A DNA stretch of 64,000 nt from Solea solea (GCF_958295425.1 NC_081141.1:16698680-16762679), one strand, 5' to 3'. Counted from the first letter of the stretch, positions 37,140-48,814 are shown. Notes: generated by a model not told the origin, from the sequence alone. A program made the numbers and translations.

Positions 37140-37440
37140 TCCCCCGCGGTGTGTCGCTCTTTCCACCGTGTAGTTGGCGTGGGGAAAGTTATACCGTGGC
37201 CACAGAGACGTCAGGTGTTCTCAGCTGATAATGGCGAAGGTTACGGAGTGTAATCCTGGCCGCAGGGTATCGGCGTGGAGCTCCGACGTGATCATTTCGT
37301 CCTCCTTCGGGCTCTTCTGGGTCTTTGACTGGGCCTGTAGTGTGAGAACGTGAGCAGGCCACGAACGACGGCGGGAACGGAGCTAGGTGCGGTGGGTAAT
37401 AAAGGTGGCTGCTAAATAAAGTCACGTGACCAAGGTGGGT
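37140..37440. promoter_or_regulatory. CpG-rich block, candidate promoter
   Basis: I count about two dozen CpG dinucleotides in this 300 bp, against a CpG-poor background in the rest of the window, and GC content is clearly raised. A palindromic E-box GTCACGTGAC (USF/TFE type) lies at 37421-37430, a CRE-like GACGTCAG near 37208, and CGCGG clusters near 37145. These are the usual marks of a vertebrate CpG-island promoter. Direction is uncertain: the plus strand has an ATG in strong Kozak context at 37231, while the minus strand leads toward the exon-like blocks at 36.1 and 35.5 kb. It may be bidirectional. Confidence 0.5.
37231..37339 (+). CDS. Candidate first coding exon in the CpG-rich block
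   Basis: ATG at 37231 has A at -3 and G at +4 (strong Kozak), with an in-frame stop about 60 bp upstream at 37171. The frame stays open for 40 codons. Two splice-donor-like sites, GTGAGA at 37340 and GTGAGC at 37350, lie just before its stop, so it could be the start of a spliced gene. The peptide begins MAKVTECNPGRRVSAWSSDV and then turns hydrophobic (IISSSFGLFWVFDWAC), reminiscent of a signal anchor. I do not recognise it and could not link it to a downstream exon with certainty. Confidence 0.25.
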
Positions 37441-38428
37441 GCAGAACGTGTTTGTTTTGATTTAAAAAATAAATCAATCAATCAACATCCCCTCTAAAAG
37501 ACTAGGCCATAGTGAAATGACATGTTCAACTTAATTTTATTTTTTTATTTTATTTTATTAAAAAAGGCTTTGTTACATAAAAAAGCAGCAAATGTGGTCT
37601 TCAAATATCACAGACTTTAAAGGCACAGTGTGTATAAATTTAGGGCACTTTCATACAACACACTTAACCTTAGTTTGATTCCTTCACACACTGCAGTGAG
37701 ACTCGACTTGCTCGTTTTGTGATTGGTCCGAATTTTGTGGGAAATTTGCCGTTCTCTGGATGGTGATATACCGATTTCCAATTTGAGTGAGCAACTAACA
37801 AAAACAACTGTTTTTGTTGAGAAAACAATTAGGTAACCCTAACCTTATACATTCACACTTCAAAAATCCTGAACTAACCCTTTATAGCTCCCTTTGCTTG
37901 AGAAAACCAGAGCACACAGAGACGCACACTTTCTGCCACGGCGTGGCCCACATAGACTTAAGATATGCTATATTTATTTCCTCATAGAGTCTTGTTCACT
38001 GGTCCTGTGACCTGACCTAGATCAATTGTCCTATTTCCGCGGCTTCATGCGCACAAAACCAGAGATGATCTTATCATGTCGCTCCTCGGGGAAATCAAGA
38101 AGTGTTCTGCTCAAGAAAGCCAGATTACAGGACACGCCTGGAAGAAGTCAACGGAGGCATGAAATCTTACTGTTACCACTCTTGTTACAGTGAGCAGACC
38201 AGGTCTAACGGTCATCTCTGCGCCTTACCAAGATTAATGGCTTGTCTCGCAGGTTGGTCTCCCATTACGGAGTTTGTCCGTCGCCAGCTCGTTACAGACG
38301 CATCTTTCAATGCCAGACAGAAGAGGGAGGCAGTCCAATGGTCAGACCCCTGCAAACCCAGCGCACATAAACCTGATATTCACTGTACCGCACATTGCTA
38401 TGACCAGTAAATCCTGGCCAAAAGCCAC
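37441..38428. other. Gene-free stretch
   Basis: No certain gene. A patch at about 37635-37790 (ACTTTCATACAACACACTTA, TTTTGTGATTGGTCCG) resembles degenerate fish MITE sequence. The 102-codon plus frame at 38102-38410 is domain-free, though it contains a donor-like GTGAGC near 38190. Confidence 0.4.
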
Positions 38429-38455
38429 AACACACACACACACACACACACACAC
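38429..38455. repeat. (CA)13 microsatellite
   Basis: About 13 CA units, read directly. Confidence 0.9.
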
Positions 38456-38649
38456 CAATTCCACCTTTAAGTATCTTGGCAAGAATGTGCTGTAAATAAA
38501 TTGATGAATTTATGTATAAATTCATTTATGTACATGTTCAGCAAGTGCACAATCAATGTGGACTCTGATAATGTGACTCATCTATTTTTACTTAATCCAT
38601 ACACTGTATTAACCAGTTCTGTAATCTGAACTGTTATCAATTATTATAC

Positions 38650-38669
38650 TGTGTGTGTGTGTGTGTGTG
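38650..38669. repeat. (TG)10 microsatellite
   Basis: About ten TG units, roughly 200 bp after the CA tract and in inverted sense to it. Confidence 0.9.
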
Positions 38670-38869
38670 AGTGAAAGATTATTATACCCATGTCAAAAAG
38701 AACTTCACTGTCAAACGATATACCAAATATTTGCCCCAAATGTTGCACTTTTTACACGGACGGACCATTTAAAAGGTGGGAGGGTGTGTCACGTGTGAAC
38801 ACGTGTTAAAGTGTGTCTGCGCGCGTTTACGGTAAATGTGTGTGTGAAAGACATTTTTGTTGGCAACGC

Positions 38870-39000
38870 TGTCGTAAAGTAGGAGATTTCCTGGCAGACC
38901 GTTGGCCCGGATGAGAGACTAATTAATGGCATGGTGTCAAGCCACAGATAATGTACGGCTCCGCATTACAGTTAGATAAATAGAATGTGGCCACTGTGTG
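38870..39000. promoter_or_regulatory. Candidate conserved non-coding block
   Basis: Repeat-free sequence with GACTAATTAATGGCATG and CCACAGATAATG cores, of even base composition and with no open frame. It looks like fish enhancer sequence, but this rests on impression alone. Confidence 0.2.
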
Positions 39001-39317
39001 TCTGTGAATGTGTGTACGCTCACGGGTGATATACAATCTATCTGCTGATGTGATCTTATGTGCGTTGGCATGTCTCCACATTCTTGGTTGGTCATGTGTG
39101 CAAAAAGAAAAAAAGAAAAAGATGCATAATGGAGAAACTTATCATCTCAAGTCCAATATGGCTCTGTTAATAATTAATGGACAGTTCTATATGCTGAATG
39201 GTAAGTTATTGTGCCTTTGCGGACCTATTCATCTTGATAGTGACTAATTTGATCCGTGGTGTAATGGCACTGAGGACTTTGTGGGTGTAATGGGAATCAA
39301 TGACATTTCTCTTGTTT

Positions 39318-39367
39318 TTATTATTATTATTATTATTACCATTATTATTATTGTTATTGTTATTATT
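39318..39367. repeat. Imperfect (TTA)n microsatellite
   Basis: About 16 TTA-type units interrupted by ACC and TTG variants. The Asn string in the minus frame here is an artefact. Confidence 0.9.
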
Positions 39368-42300
39368 CCTGCACACACTAATACAAATGTCCATGCATGT
39401 GCTCGCACACTGCGTTTGACTTCACGTGTATCAAAAACCTCCTAAGCTTGAGTGAATGGAGGCGTTCCATCCCTCACATCCACCCACCTATTTATCTAAG
39501 TAAGCTATGAGTAAGCTGTTATTTACGATGAGTCTCGGGAGAATTAAGTGATCTAAGCACTGTAGCTTCTCCCTTATTATTGCTGTAATGCGCATTAAAG
39601 CATTAAAGCTTGCTGCATGTGTGTACTCTCCTGGTGGGTTTTCTCATCCATATTCATGAGGACAGGAGAAACTGAGGTTTGCTCTGTTGTCAGTACATTA
39701 ATCTTGGATGCCTCTCTCTCCCTCTCTGTCTCTTTCTGTCTCTCTCCCATGAGAGATTAGAGAGATCAAATGTGAGGTAATGTAATAAACAGCTGTGACG
39801 GGCTGTCATGTCTGTATAATCTCTCTGGAAACAATTGGCCGAGAGTCTGTGTGGTATGCAGACAACGGAAGTTGTCAGTTTAATGAAGAGACCCTTTTAA
39901 TGAAGCCCGGATGTGGACAATATCATTTCTACACGATGACAAATAATATTACCTCCTAAAATTATAATATTTTTTTGTTAACAAGTTGTTAAATGACATA
40001 TCAGAAGGTTTGGGAACCAAGGAGAGAAAAGGGGAGTGGAGACAAAACAGATTTTGATTAATGTCAGTGGCAACTCATACACTTACTGTATATAGTTTTA
40101 GTGTAATCAGTGAAACAGGATATACATTATAGCCTTAAATGCCAACACACCTAGTGTCTGAAGAGTAATAAGCAGGGAAAAGAATGAAATGGTCATGGCT
40201 GTGTGGAGGAGGAAAAATGAGGGAGACAAAGGGAGGAAAGGAGGTAAACACAGACAAAGGGAAAGAGACAGAGGGTGGCGTGGAAAATAGCCATCACTCA
40301 ACTCTTACCTCTTTCCACTCGTCCTTCCCCATCCCTCAGTCCCTCCGTCCTGCTGACAGAAATACTTTAACTGAGACACGCTCGCCTTGAAGTTCCTCCC
40401 TCAGCAGCTGCTGTCTCAAACACTTTATTGAGTTATCGAACAGAGAAAATATATGACAAATGGAGTCAACAGACTGGACTTTGGTTTATATCCTTATCCA
40501 AACATACTGTGTTTACCCCAGGAAATCAAAGTATAAATCTCTTCCCAGCCCCTGTGCAGATCAATAGCCCGCTTTAGATACCTTCAGGTGTCCATCAACA
40601 AACAAACGGGCATAAAGAAAGTCCTCGTCTCCTTTTTAGCTCCTTAGTGCAATGGCAACACTTTATCTAATTGCTTTTTGTACACACATAATATCGTACC
40701 GCGTATTCAGACGTCACGTTGCAGGGCTGAAGAAGAGGTATGACAAGGCCCCAGTTGTCTGTAGGTGTAGTGTCACATATGGTGTTTGTCTTCTGAGTGG
40801 CACAACGAAGAGGCTTACAACCATACACATCTGCATCACATCTGGCAAGTTTAAAACCTCAATCAAACCACCACATCACCGTAAAGTTGACGGTAAAGAA
40901 AGGGAAATTGCTGGCTTTTGACAGCTACAGTACATCAGTGCACAGTTGTAATTGCGTGCGTCTCCATGTGTTTATCGCCCATCTTCTGTTTGCATACAAA
41001 ACCGGGCTGTGCGAGGGAAATGTGCAAAGTTGCAGCTGAAAGGGCAGCAAGAACTTTCTCTGTGTCATTGCATGAATCAGCACATTGGACAGTAAAGTTG
41101 TTGTTGGAGCAACAACGGCGCCGTGCCCTCTGAGTCCCAGTGTGCCTCATTAGCCGCTGCCATTTCAGGTCTTGTTCCCCAGTTAATCACCTGAGTCGAT
41201 TACTTGTGTTAGAGTTAAATTTAGTGATTTAGTAGAGACACTGAAAAATGCAGCTCAGTGTAGATTCCTGCCCTTAAAAAAAAGAAACACACGCAACTGC
41301 AACTGCAGACGGTGTTGTCAAGTGTCTAGATCTCCAGCAGTAACGAGATCCAATCCTAAATGGGTCCTGCCTTAGATCCCCATGGCAACAATTTAGCGCT
41401 TTAATCATACATGTTACTCGAGATGTCACCTACACACCCGTATACAACCTGCTTTTCTCCAGTCTCTCCCTCCACAGCAGCTCCCTCAGCATCACTTATT
41501 GATTCGAACATATATGGCCTCACTCCAGAACTCTTCTCATCATCATTGTCCTTTTCCCTCAGAACCATCACTCTCAGCCTCCTCTTCAGTTAACTCAGCA
41601 GATCTACGGTAAGTGATGGCGGTGGTAACAAGTCATCCACAACGGAGAGAGGGCTGTCTTCCATGTTTAGCTACTGTACGTTGTCATGCTGTGTCATACC
41701 TGTAACGCCATTTGGGCTTTATCGGCTGCTCTAAACGCCATCAATATGGATGGACTCGCAGTAAAGTATGAGCTGGCCTCGGCCTGCGGGACAACATCAT
41801 ATTTGATAAGCAGGTTCTGGTTGGAATCTTCACATACAGTAACTCTGAATTACAGGAGTGAAATATTTCCTTATATACCTTGGTATTACTCACCTGACGC
41901 AGCTGTATCAGTGTTGCTTCTGCATTGTTTATTTCTTCCAAATATGAGGACAGTGCTTGGTGCAAAAGACTTTCGGTGACAACCTAACTATTGATTTTAG
42001 AAAGCACTTACACCTGCAAAAAGTGGGAGAGCATGAAATAGGGCAGTTTACTAAAGTAACGGCAGTGTGGGTAATGAGTTATGTTGCAGTGGCGCCACAC
42101 TAAAGTGTCTTTTGTCAAGACTATTATCCTTACCCTTGCCTCCGAGCCTTAAACGCACTGGGAAATGACAAAACAATGAAAGAAAATTTGGGCCATATTT
42201 AAAAAATAACATGAAAGCAAATGAATAATAATGTTGGAAAAGAGAACAAAGGTAACAAGTAGTGACCTAAATTGGCAAAGAGGGTCCAAACAGATGGTTT

Positions 42301-43670
42301 TATTTTAGTTCACAGAGAACTCCAAGTTATGATCATCCTTATCATACAACTTTATTATTTGTGTTATACATTTATCTTTCCGCTGTCACTTCATTATGTG
42401 ACATGTTTCTCTGTAATAACAATCACTTCATACCCATTTTGTATCTCAACTTACCTTAACCCTGACAACGCAGAGCATGTCCGCTGCTTTTTCACCATGA
42501 CTATGTTTAAACGTACAGTATATACAGAGGCTATAAAGAATTTGCAATGTAAAGTGTCTTATATCCTTTTTTTATGCAATCTGATGAAAAAACATTTAAT
42601 TTTCACCAACTATATAAACACACCTGAGCAAAAAGAAAAGAAAAATGGTCTACTTTGTGACTTTAATAATGATTAAAAAGACCAGCCACAACCAAGTATT
42701 GTTAGTCCCACTATGCAAGCCTATAATATTTGACAACCAAGAACAAGAATGGCCAAGAATATTTCCAGCTGCCAGGAATATCTTTTTAATTAAAACTTAA
42801 TACAGTAATTTGCTCTGGTTACCGTTCTGTCTGTTACTTTAATGTCAAGGCAACCTGACATATAATCATTCACGTTGAGATAGCTTTTATTTAATTTTTT
42901 TTATTGGCAGTGAGTAAACATCGCTGACATCAAGTTGAAGACAAACCAAATACATTCATAATTTCCAATTCACTCTGTCAAATTATCATCCTGAGCCCAA
43001 AGGCTCAGACAAGCTCAGAGATTGCAGTTGTGATTCCAATAAACAGATCACTCATTAAAAGCTTTTCTCAGACCTTTTTTTCCTCCAGCCTCGTTTTCCT
43101 CGTAGTGCGATGTTTTTGTTTCGCTTCCGAAGCTGATATTTACTCTCCTTATCAAACAAAACATGTTCTTTTATCTCATTGGGTAAACACATCTTTTGGT
43201 GACACCACGCTTTCTATCAACAGTTATGTCTTATATGGCCACATGCCATCTTGCTCAAGGGCAGTCCACTCACCTGTCCTTTATCCTAGAGCGTGGATTC
43301 CCTCAGCGAGCCAAACTGACCTCAGTGCAAATGCAAATGAGCATGCTGGTGCCAACTTAAGATCAAGACCTCCGCTCCCTCTGGTTCAAATATAAAGGGA
43401 ATATTTGAGCACTGATATTTTTTTTTTTTTTTTTTTATAATGTTTATAAGCACTTCAGAAATCTCACCTTGACAAAAAAGAATTGTTCACTAACACTACG
43501 GAATTCAAATGCCTCTGTTGCTGTAAGATGTGGGTTAATAGAGTCAGTATATATTTTGAACTGTTGTGGCTTTTCTATTTTTATAGATTCTGTAACATCA
43601 AATATCCCTTTTAGTGAAAAAAAGTAAACTGACAACTGAAAGAGCTAACTAGAGGTGTGTTTTCTTGAGG
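39368..43670. other. Gene-free stretch
   Basis: No gene or assignable repeat. The 39440-39700 part is repeat-poor with ATTAAAGCATTAAAGCTTGC-type sequence and may be regulatory. T-rich tracts lie at about 42895-42905 and 43420-43437. The 134-codon frame at 42272-42676 and the 121-codon frame at 43030-43395 show no recognisable domain. A phrase near 43250 (CTTGCTCAAGGGCAGT) hints at an old retroposon. Confidence 0.45.
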
Positions 43671-43672
43671 TA

Positions 43673-44003
43673 CAGTCACATTTCGGCAGGGCCTGCCGAA
43701 AAGTGACTGCACCCTATAACTCTAGATTGGTAGGGCTTACATTCTCTATCTTTTTAGCATGAGCAGTAGAGGAAACCAGGTGCAGTTACAGTGAATTTGG
43801 TCAATATCGCTCCTTGCAATGAAGAGTTATAGGGTGCAGTCACTTTTCGGCAGGACCTGCCAAAATGCGACTGCACCCTATAACTCTGGATTGGTAGGGC
43901 TTACATTCTCTATCTTTTCAGCATTAGCAGTAGAGGAAACCAGGTGCAGTTACAGTGAATTTGGTCAATATCGCTCCTTGCAATAAAGAGATATAGGGTG
44001 CTG
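43673..44003 (+). repeat. 164-bp tandem repeat with palindromic junctions
   Basis: Unit one spans 43692-43855. Unit two runs from 43856 and is cut short at about 44003. The period is exactly 164 bp, measured at two independent points, and the units differ at few positions. Each unit starts CCTGCCGAAAAGTGACTGCA (or a variant) with CCCTATAACTCT, and ends with the inverse, AGAGTTATAGGGTGCAGTCA with CTTTTCGGCAGG. The unit is therefore bounded by inverted repeats of about 31 bp, and each junction is a long palindrome. A partial right end (CAGTCACATTTCGGCAGG) also lies upstream at 43673-43690. It resembles tandemly arrayed MITE copies. No coding frame is present. Confidence 0.85.
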
Positions 44004-44005
44004 TA

Positions 44006-44257
44006 GTGTTGTAGTCAAGACCACCTAAACCCAAGTCGAGACCAAGACCACAGTGTATCGAGACCAAGACAAGACCAAGACTTTGACGGGTCGAGATAAT
44101 GATATTAACAAGTTAATCCAAAAATGCACAGGCAATTTATTGATAACCCCACAGTTGTGGTCTTGACCGGTCTTGAAATAAAATCCAGAGTCCGCTTTGT
44201 CCGAGACTGAGACAAGACCGAGACCTTCAAAAAGTCAGATCTTTAGCACTACAACGC
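44006..44257. mobile_element. Inverted-repeat element with GAGACCAAGAC repeats
   Basis: The element starts GTGTTGTAGTCAAGACC and ends with the inverse of GCGTTGTAGTGCTAAAGATC. Its interior repeats GAGACCAAGAC-type phrases near the left end and GAGACTGAGACAAGACCGAG near the right end. I recall such CGAGACC-rich fold-back elements as common in fish. It begins exactly where unit two of the 164-bp array stops. No target duplication was found. Confidence 0.5.
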
Positions 44258-45780
44258 TCGTGGCAGTTATCAAAAGTTTCCAGGAAATGGTTACAAACCA
44301 GTGTCGCAGGACTCTTCAAGTTTCATCTAGTTTCAATAAAATCAGTTAATTTTCTTTTCCTGGACGACAGCTTGTATATCTCTCATCAGAGGAAACAATA
44401 TCCCATAAAAAGCAGAAATTACATTTATTTCCTTGTCTGAGCAATTTCTTCCACTGCACATCAGCCCCATTGTACTCGTATGGTATATGCATCACACCCT
44501 CATTCTCCTGGCTCACTAACCTTTCACAGCACAATATGATAATGGTGGGTTTAATGTCGTATTGTCGCTCACTAATTTTTCACAGATTGTGGAATCCCAT
44601 TCGCGTTGAATAACTACCTCATGTACAATTATGTGTCGCATTAGGGCTGAGTGGAAAGGTGGATGCCAGAGTTGACAATGCACACATAATTTAAGAGTAT
44701 CAAAGGTCATATTTAGTTTCAGGTGAAGTAATGCAAATAAAGGTCATTTATTTATTCACATGTCCTTTGCCTGATTACTGCAAATAAAAGACATGATGAC
44801 TGTTTATCACAGTCTGGCTCCATTAAGTTGCTCCTACATTACTTTGGTCCTGAGTTTATATTCCTGAGAATTTAAATGTTTTTTTTCTGGGCGCTCTCAC
44901 TCAAGTCTTGCATTTTTTTAATTTTTTTTTTTATTTTGGAGTTGCAAATGGGTGAATGCAAACTCTAAATTGCTCCTGTGAGTGTAAGTGTATGTGTTTA
45001 TGTGTGAGCCAAGCAGTAGGCTAATGAAGTGTCCAGGGAGTTTTATGTAGAGCATGCTGACAATAATCCAGCACAGCAAGTGGATGAATGGTTAGACACA
45101 GCCTATACAAATGCAGACGAATGCGAGAGGCGAATGAAAAGGGATGTTTGGCAGTTTATGTTTTCTTTGCCGCTCTGTCCGCGAGGCTGTTGACTGATAC
45201 CTCAGTTAGAGAGACAGGTATAAATCACACTTACCACAGGGATATAGTGAAGCGAGGGGGGAATTAGCTAAGCCCGGACTGGTATAGAAAAGAAAGGAGT
45301 TGAATGAAGAGAAGACGAGTGGAAAATGTGCCCACTGAGGCGTAAAATTAGCAATTACATTGGGTGTCATCAGTAATGACTGTTTCAGTCCAGATATACT
45401 GGGTTAATGTCCAACACTGAGACTGTAATTCAGCCGTTACACCTGTGCTCAATCAGCCAGTCAGCGGAGGTTGCGGTGAAGCACAACCTGGCTCAAAGAT
45501 TGCAACTATGCAACGATAAGCCAAGATGGCCGCCATCTGCTGGGAAATCTTTCAGAGGCAATTTATTTTTTAAGAACCATATGCTGGCCTTGGTTATTAA
45601 AGAACAAATTTATATAAAAATCACAGCACACATTTTATCCCCCCTTTTCACTCTGTGTGTGTGTGTGTTACTATGTGGCAGAATTTTGGAACTTGAAAAA
45701 ACTGCATAGGCTACACAATCCAAGCTACTGACTCTAAATTCACTTTGCCCTTTCATCTAATGTGACTAAACGTTGTGAAG
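44258..45780. other. Gene-free stretch
   Basis: No gene. T-rich tracts near 44909-44936 and a short (GT)n near 45655-45669. The rest is ordinary AT-rich DNA. Confidence 0.5.
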
Positions 45781-45789
45781 AAATCATCA

Positions 45790-46050
45790 CGGAGAGTTCC
45801 TGGAAGCGACATCTTCATTTCACATTTACCCAGCCGCCGCCGTCGTCTGGTAATTGTGTCTACCAAAAACAGTCCCGCTCATTTGGTTTGATTATTCTGC
45901 AGCTCTCATAAAAAACAACCATCTGTCCTTGGTTTCCAGAGGAAGCGCTTTTTAAAATCCCCTCGCTTTCATTCATCACCATGATGTCACATCTATCACC
46001 GTGGTGACGGGAATACAAATAAGGGGGGAGCACACTCAGTGGCCCACTGT
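45790..46050. promoter_or_regulatory. Candidate conserved non-coding block
   Basis: A repeat-free block contains GCCGCCGCCGTCGTCTGG, TTGGTTTGATTATTCTGCAG, CAACCATCTGTCC (E-box CATCTG) and ATGATGTCACATC (CRE-like). Frames are closed. It fits the look of a developmental enhancer, without proof. Confidence 0.2.
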
Positions 46051-46499
46051 AAATAATTTACTGTTTTGTTTTATTGAAAACAGAGACAGCATTATTTTTC
46101 TGCGAGTACTCCCCTTGGCCAAGGTCTGCAGACACATTCATCTGGGTGTAACATATAGACAACATTAAAGTTGTTTTTGTTATGCATGATCATTCAAACT
46201 ATTAAGGAAGGCTTTCTCACGACCAAGACCCGCACTCATGGGCTGTTCATGAAATTAGGTAATGCATCACACCTCCTCAAATATGATGAAAGCCGATATC
46301 AGGATTTGGTTTTATGTTTTTTTTTTCTTTTGTTCTAATAAAGAACCACATGCTGTCTTGTAAACACAGCCACGCTAACCCAAGAACACCCACAGAAAAA
46401 AACACATGGTCATGTATAGATAAATGTGTCCAGGCAAACACCCAGCTTCGTCGCCCTCCCTTGTCCTAAGTCTCTCCATTTCTATTCAAGCTGAATTTA

Positions 46500-46760
46500 A
46501 AAACATTCCTTGGCAGGGCATGCATCCAGCAATTTAAAGTGCAACTCTGACCGTTAATCCTAGAGCACCAGTTCACTGACAGTGCTGATTATAAAAGCTT
46601 TAATTGCTAGCTTTAATTACCCAAGCATCGCCACTGGAGTGACAGTTTTAGAACTCTCCACTTTCTGCACCTTTAAACTTGCCAGCTAGTCGTAATCCTG
46701 TTGCGAAGGTGACATAGTGGAATTGGCTGAAGCCAATGCTCCACAGTTACTTTTCAATAA
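46500..46760. promoter_or_regulatory. Candidate conserved non-coding block with paired TAATT sites
   Basis: GCTTTAATT occurs at 46597-46605 and again at 46610-46618, 13 bp apart (just over one helical turn), within repeat-free sequence of even composition. Paired homeodomain-like sites at such spacing are common in enhancers. Inference only. Confidence 0.25.
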
Positions 46761-48263
46761 TCTAATCAAATGCTATGAAGTAAAGCACGATCCATGCAGC
46801 CTACAAGACTGCCGTTATATTCACTATAGTTACCACGTTTTTTTTTTTTCTAATGTCATACTCTTTAAAACCGAACTCAATCAATATTCTTACTAAACTG
46901 AGGCCAAATGGCTGATCAAAATGTGTGTCACTCCTAGCGACAAACCATAAGAGAATTCTTGTTCTGTTATACATTACATTAGTTCACTGTTTTCCTGTAA
47001 TTGCCTGGATTTTGTGTCTGGTTTCACTAAACCCAACATGCCCCTTTTTCCTGTTACAGAACACAGTTGTTATGAGGAAAAGCCCTGGTAAACATAATGC
47101 ACTGTATCTTCAGCACCAAAAGATAGCTCTAGCTGGTGAACACTGTGCAGATTTAGCAGTGTAAACCCTTCATATTTCCCTCACCATAAAGAGGAGTGTA
47201 CAGTAAGACAGTAAGACAGAGACATTACCTCAGATGAATAAATCTGATCTGACCTATACGACAACTGGGTGTGTATAAATGCGGCTCAAAGAATAACTTT
47301 TTCCAAGTGACAAGGGTGTGATGCTGCCTTCAAGTCGCAACAAAATCAATAAATGCAGGTTTAAGGCAAAGGAAAAATAAAATCTCTCTAGTCATTATAC
47401 ATCTTTGTGTACAATTTTTGAATCTCACATTGACTTTAGGGACAAAAAAGGCTTTCAGTGCTTTGCAAGCCTTTCCATATGAAGCCCCTGTTTCAAGAAA
47501 ATCCTCTGCGCCTCTGCACCAATGCAATGAACAAGTAAGGCGTGCTTTCTTGTGTCTGCCAGATCCCTTGTCAGACAGCACAGTCAGGTAGATTTCAAAA
47601 CCTCTCACCTGGTGTTTGTAGGATTTGTGAAGGTGGTGAAAGGTTGAGTGGCGTCATCCTTGTCGCCAATATGCTGTATTTTAAAGTGAAGGAAACCCGT
47701 TGCAGACGTAGTCTGGAACAAACACCTTTACTTCACTTCCTCATCACTTATTCTTCTCCCACATAGCAAGCTCATGGACATCATATAGCGACCCCTAGGG
47801 GATATACCACACACTGCTGGAGAACCTATCTCCAAAAATGGTTTCACACGGCAAAGCTTCAGTATCATCACGTCAGTGCTGCACGTCCAATTCCTCTTGT
47901 TTTGTTGTTCAAAGTGCCTTTGACATAGCTCTGGTTCCCATTTTTGTCCAAAGCGGCCACTGTAGAGCTCCAGTAGCTGACGTCACAACACATAAATCAG
48001 GCAACGAGTCAATATGACCCTTTCGCACCAGTAGTGGGTGTGTCATATTCTGGGTTGTGAGGAATTATGAAGAAAGAAATGGCAGTGTTGTGTTTACTTT
48101 CACCTGAGAAATGTGCAGTAATATCCTCCCACTTTGGTTCTTAAACCGGTGTGAACACAGGCGGATACGCCAGAAAACACCAATGACTTAGATGACAGAG
48201 CCAGAACCAGAACTGTGTCTGTCTGAAAGCCCTACTTGCCTCTTCACCAGCTGTTGTCAGCAT
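46761..48263. other. Gene-free stretch
   Basis: No gene or assignable repeat. A T-run lies at about 46840-46850. The part near 47630-48000 contains phrases reminiscent of scattered fish repeats, but no family can be named. Confidence 0.4.
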
Positions 48264-48268
48264 AAAAG
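48264..48268. repeat. Solo-LTR target duplication, left copy
   Basis: AAAAG directly precedes the LTR on the plus strand and matches the five bases after it at 48815-48819. Confidence 0.75.
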
Positions 48269-48814
48269 CGTTAGGAACGGTGAATACACTGCTTGGACCC
48301 AAATGCACGAGACAGGAGGCACAATGAATGATTTCAAGAGTCTTTATTTTCCTCAAAATCAAAATCGCTTCTTCGCAGAAGGAAAAACTAAACTAGACTA
48401 AACTTAAAGAAAACAAAATCACTTCTTTACAGAAGAAGAAAAAAACAAGACTTGACTAGGCACTTGAGCGACACAAACTTGGACTCTGACGTGTTCTCTC
48501 GAAAGCATAAACGACGCACTGGCAAAAGACAAGGGAACTGGGGACACTATATAGGGGAGAGGGAATCAAGGGCAGGTGCGTGTGATTACTGAAGGATCAC
48601 CAGGTGAAGTGCATGAGGGAATTAGGGGAGATGTGTCAAAACAACTGACGAAACCACGCGACAGGAAGACATGACATTTACCAAAATAAAAGGGGAAGTG
48701 AAAATCAAACCCACACCAAAAGTGACATGAACTAAACGTGACTTTAAACCTAAACTAACACAATAACTAAACTAAGCAGAACAAAAACACCAACAGACTT
48801 GACGCTTCGTGACA
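48269..48814 (-). mobile_element. Solo LTR of an LTR retrotransposon, minus strand
   Basis: The element is 546 bp. On the minus strand it begins TGTCACGAAGCGTC at 48814 and ends CCGTTCCTAACG at 48269; the expected terminal CA has changed to CG. It carries a TATA-box-like CTATATAGTG near 48550 (minus sense) and an AATAAA polyadenylation signal at 48343-48348. These are in the right order and spacing for U3-R-U5. AAAAG flanks both sides as a 5-bp duplication, as gypsy-type integrases leave. No gag, pol or second LTR is present, so this is a recombination-derived solo LTR. It could act as a minus-strand promoter or poly-A site. Confidence 0.85.
48361..48435 (-). repeat. 54-bp internal duplication in the LTR
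   Basis: AAAATCGCTTCTTCGCAGAAG (48361-48381, one base more than the segment that matches best) recurs as AAAATCACTTCTTTACAGAAG at 48415-48435, a 54-bp spacing. It lies between the presumed start site and the poly-A signal, that is, in the R region. Confidence 0.75.

Noticed and set aside
40652..41133. Cluster of overlapping open frames on both strands
   Set aside because: All are short, mutually overlapping and domain-free, as expected by chance in a locally less AT-rich patch.
42272..42676. 134-codon plus-strand open frame
   Set aside because: Low-complexity hydrophobic residues produced by AT-rich DNA; no domain or homologue comes to mind.
43673..44003. Possible CRISPR array because of the regular repeats
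   Set aside because: There are only two long units that include their own spacers unchanged, the host is a vertebrate, and no cas-like genes are present.
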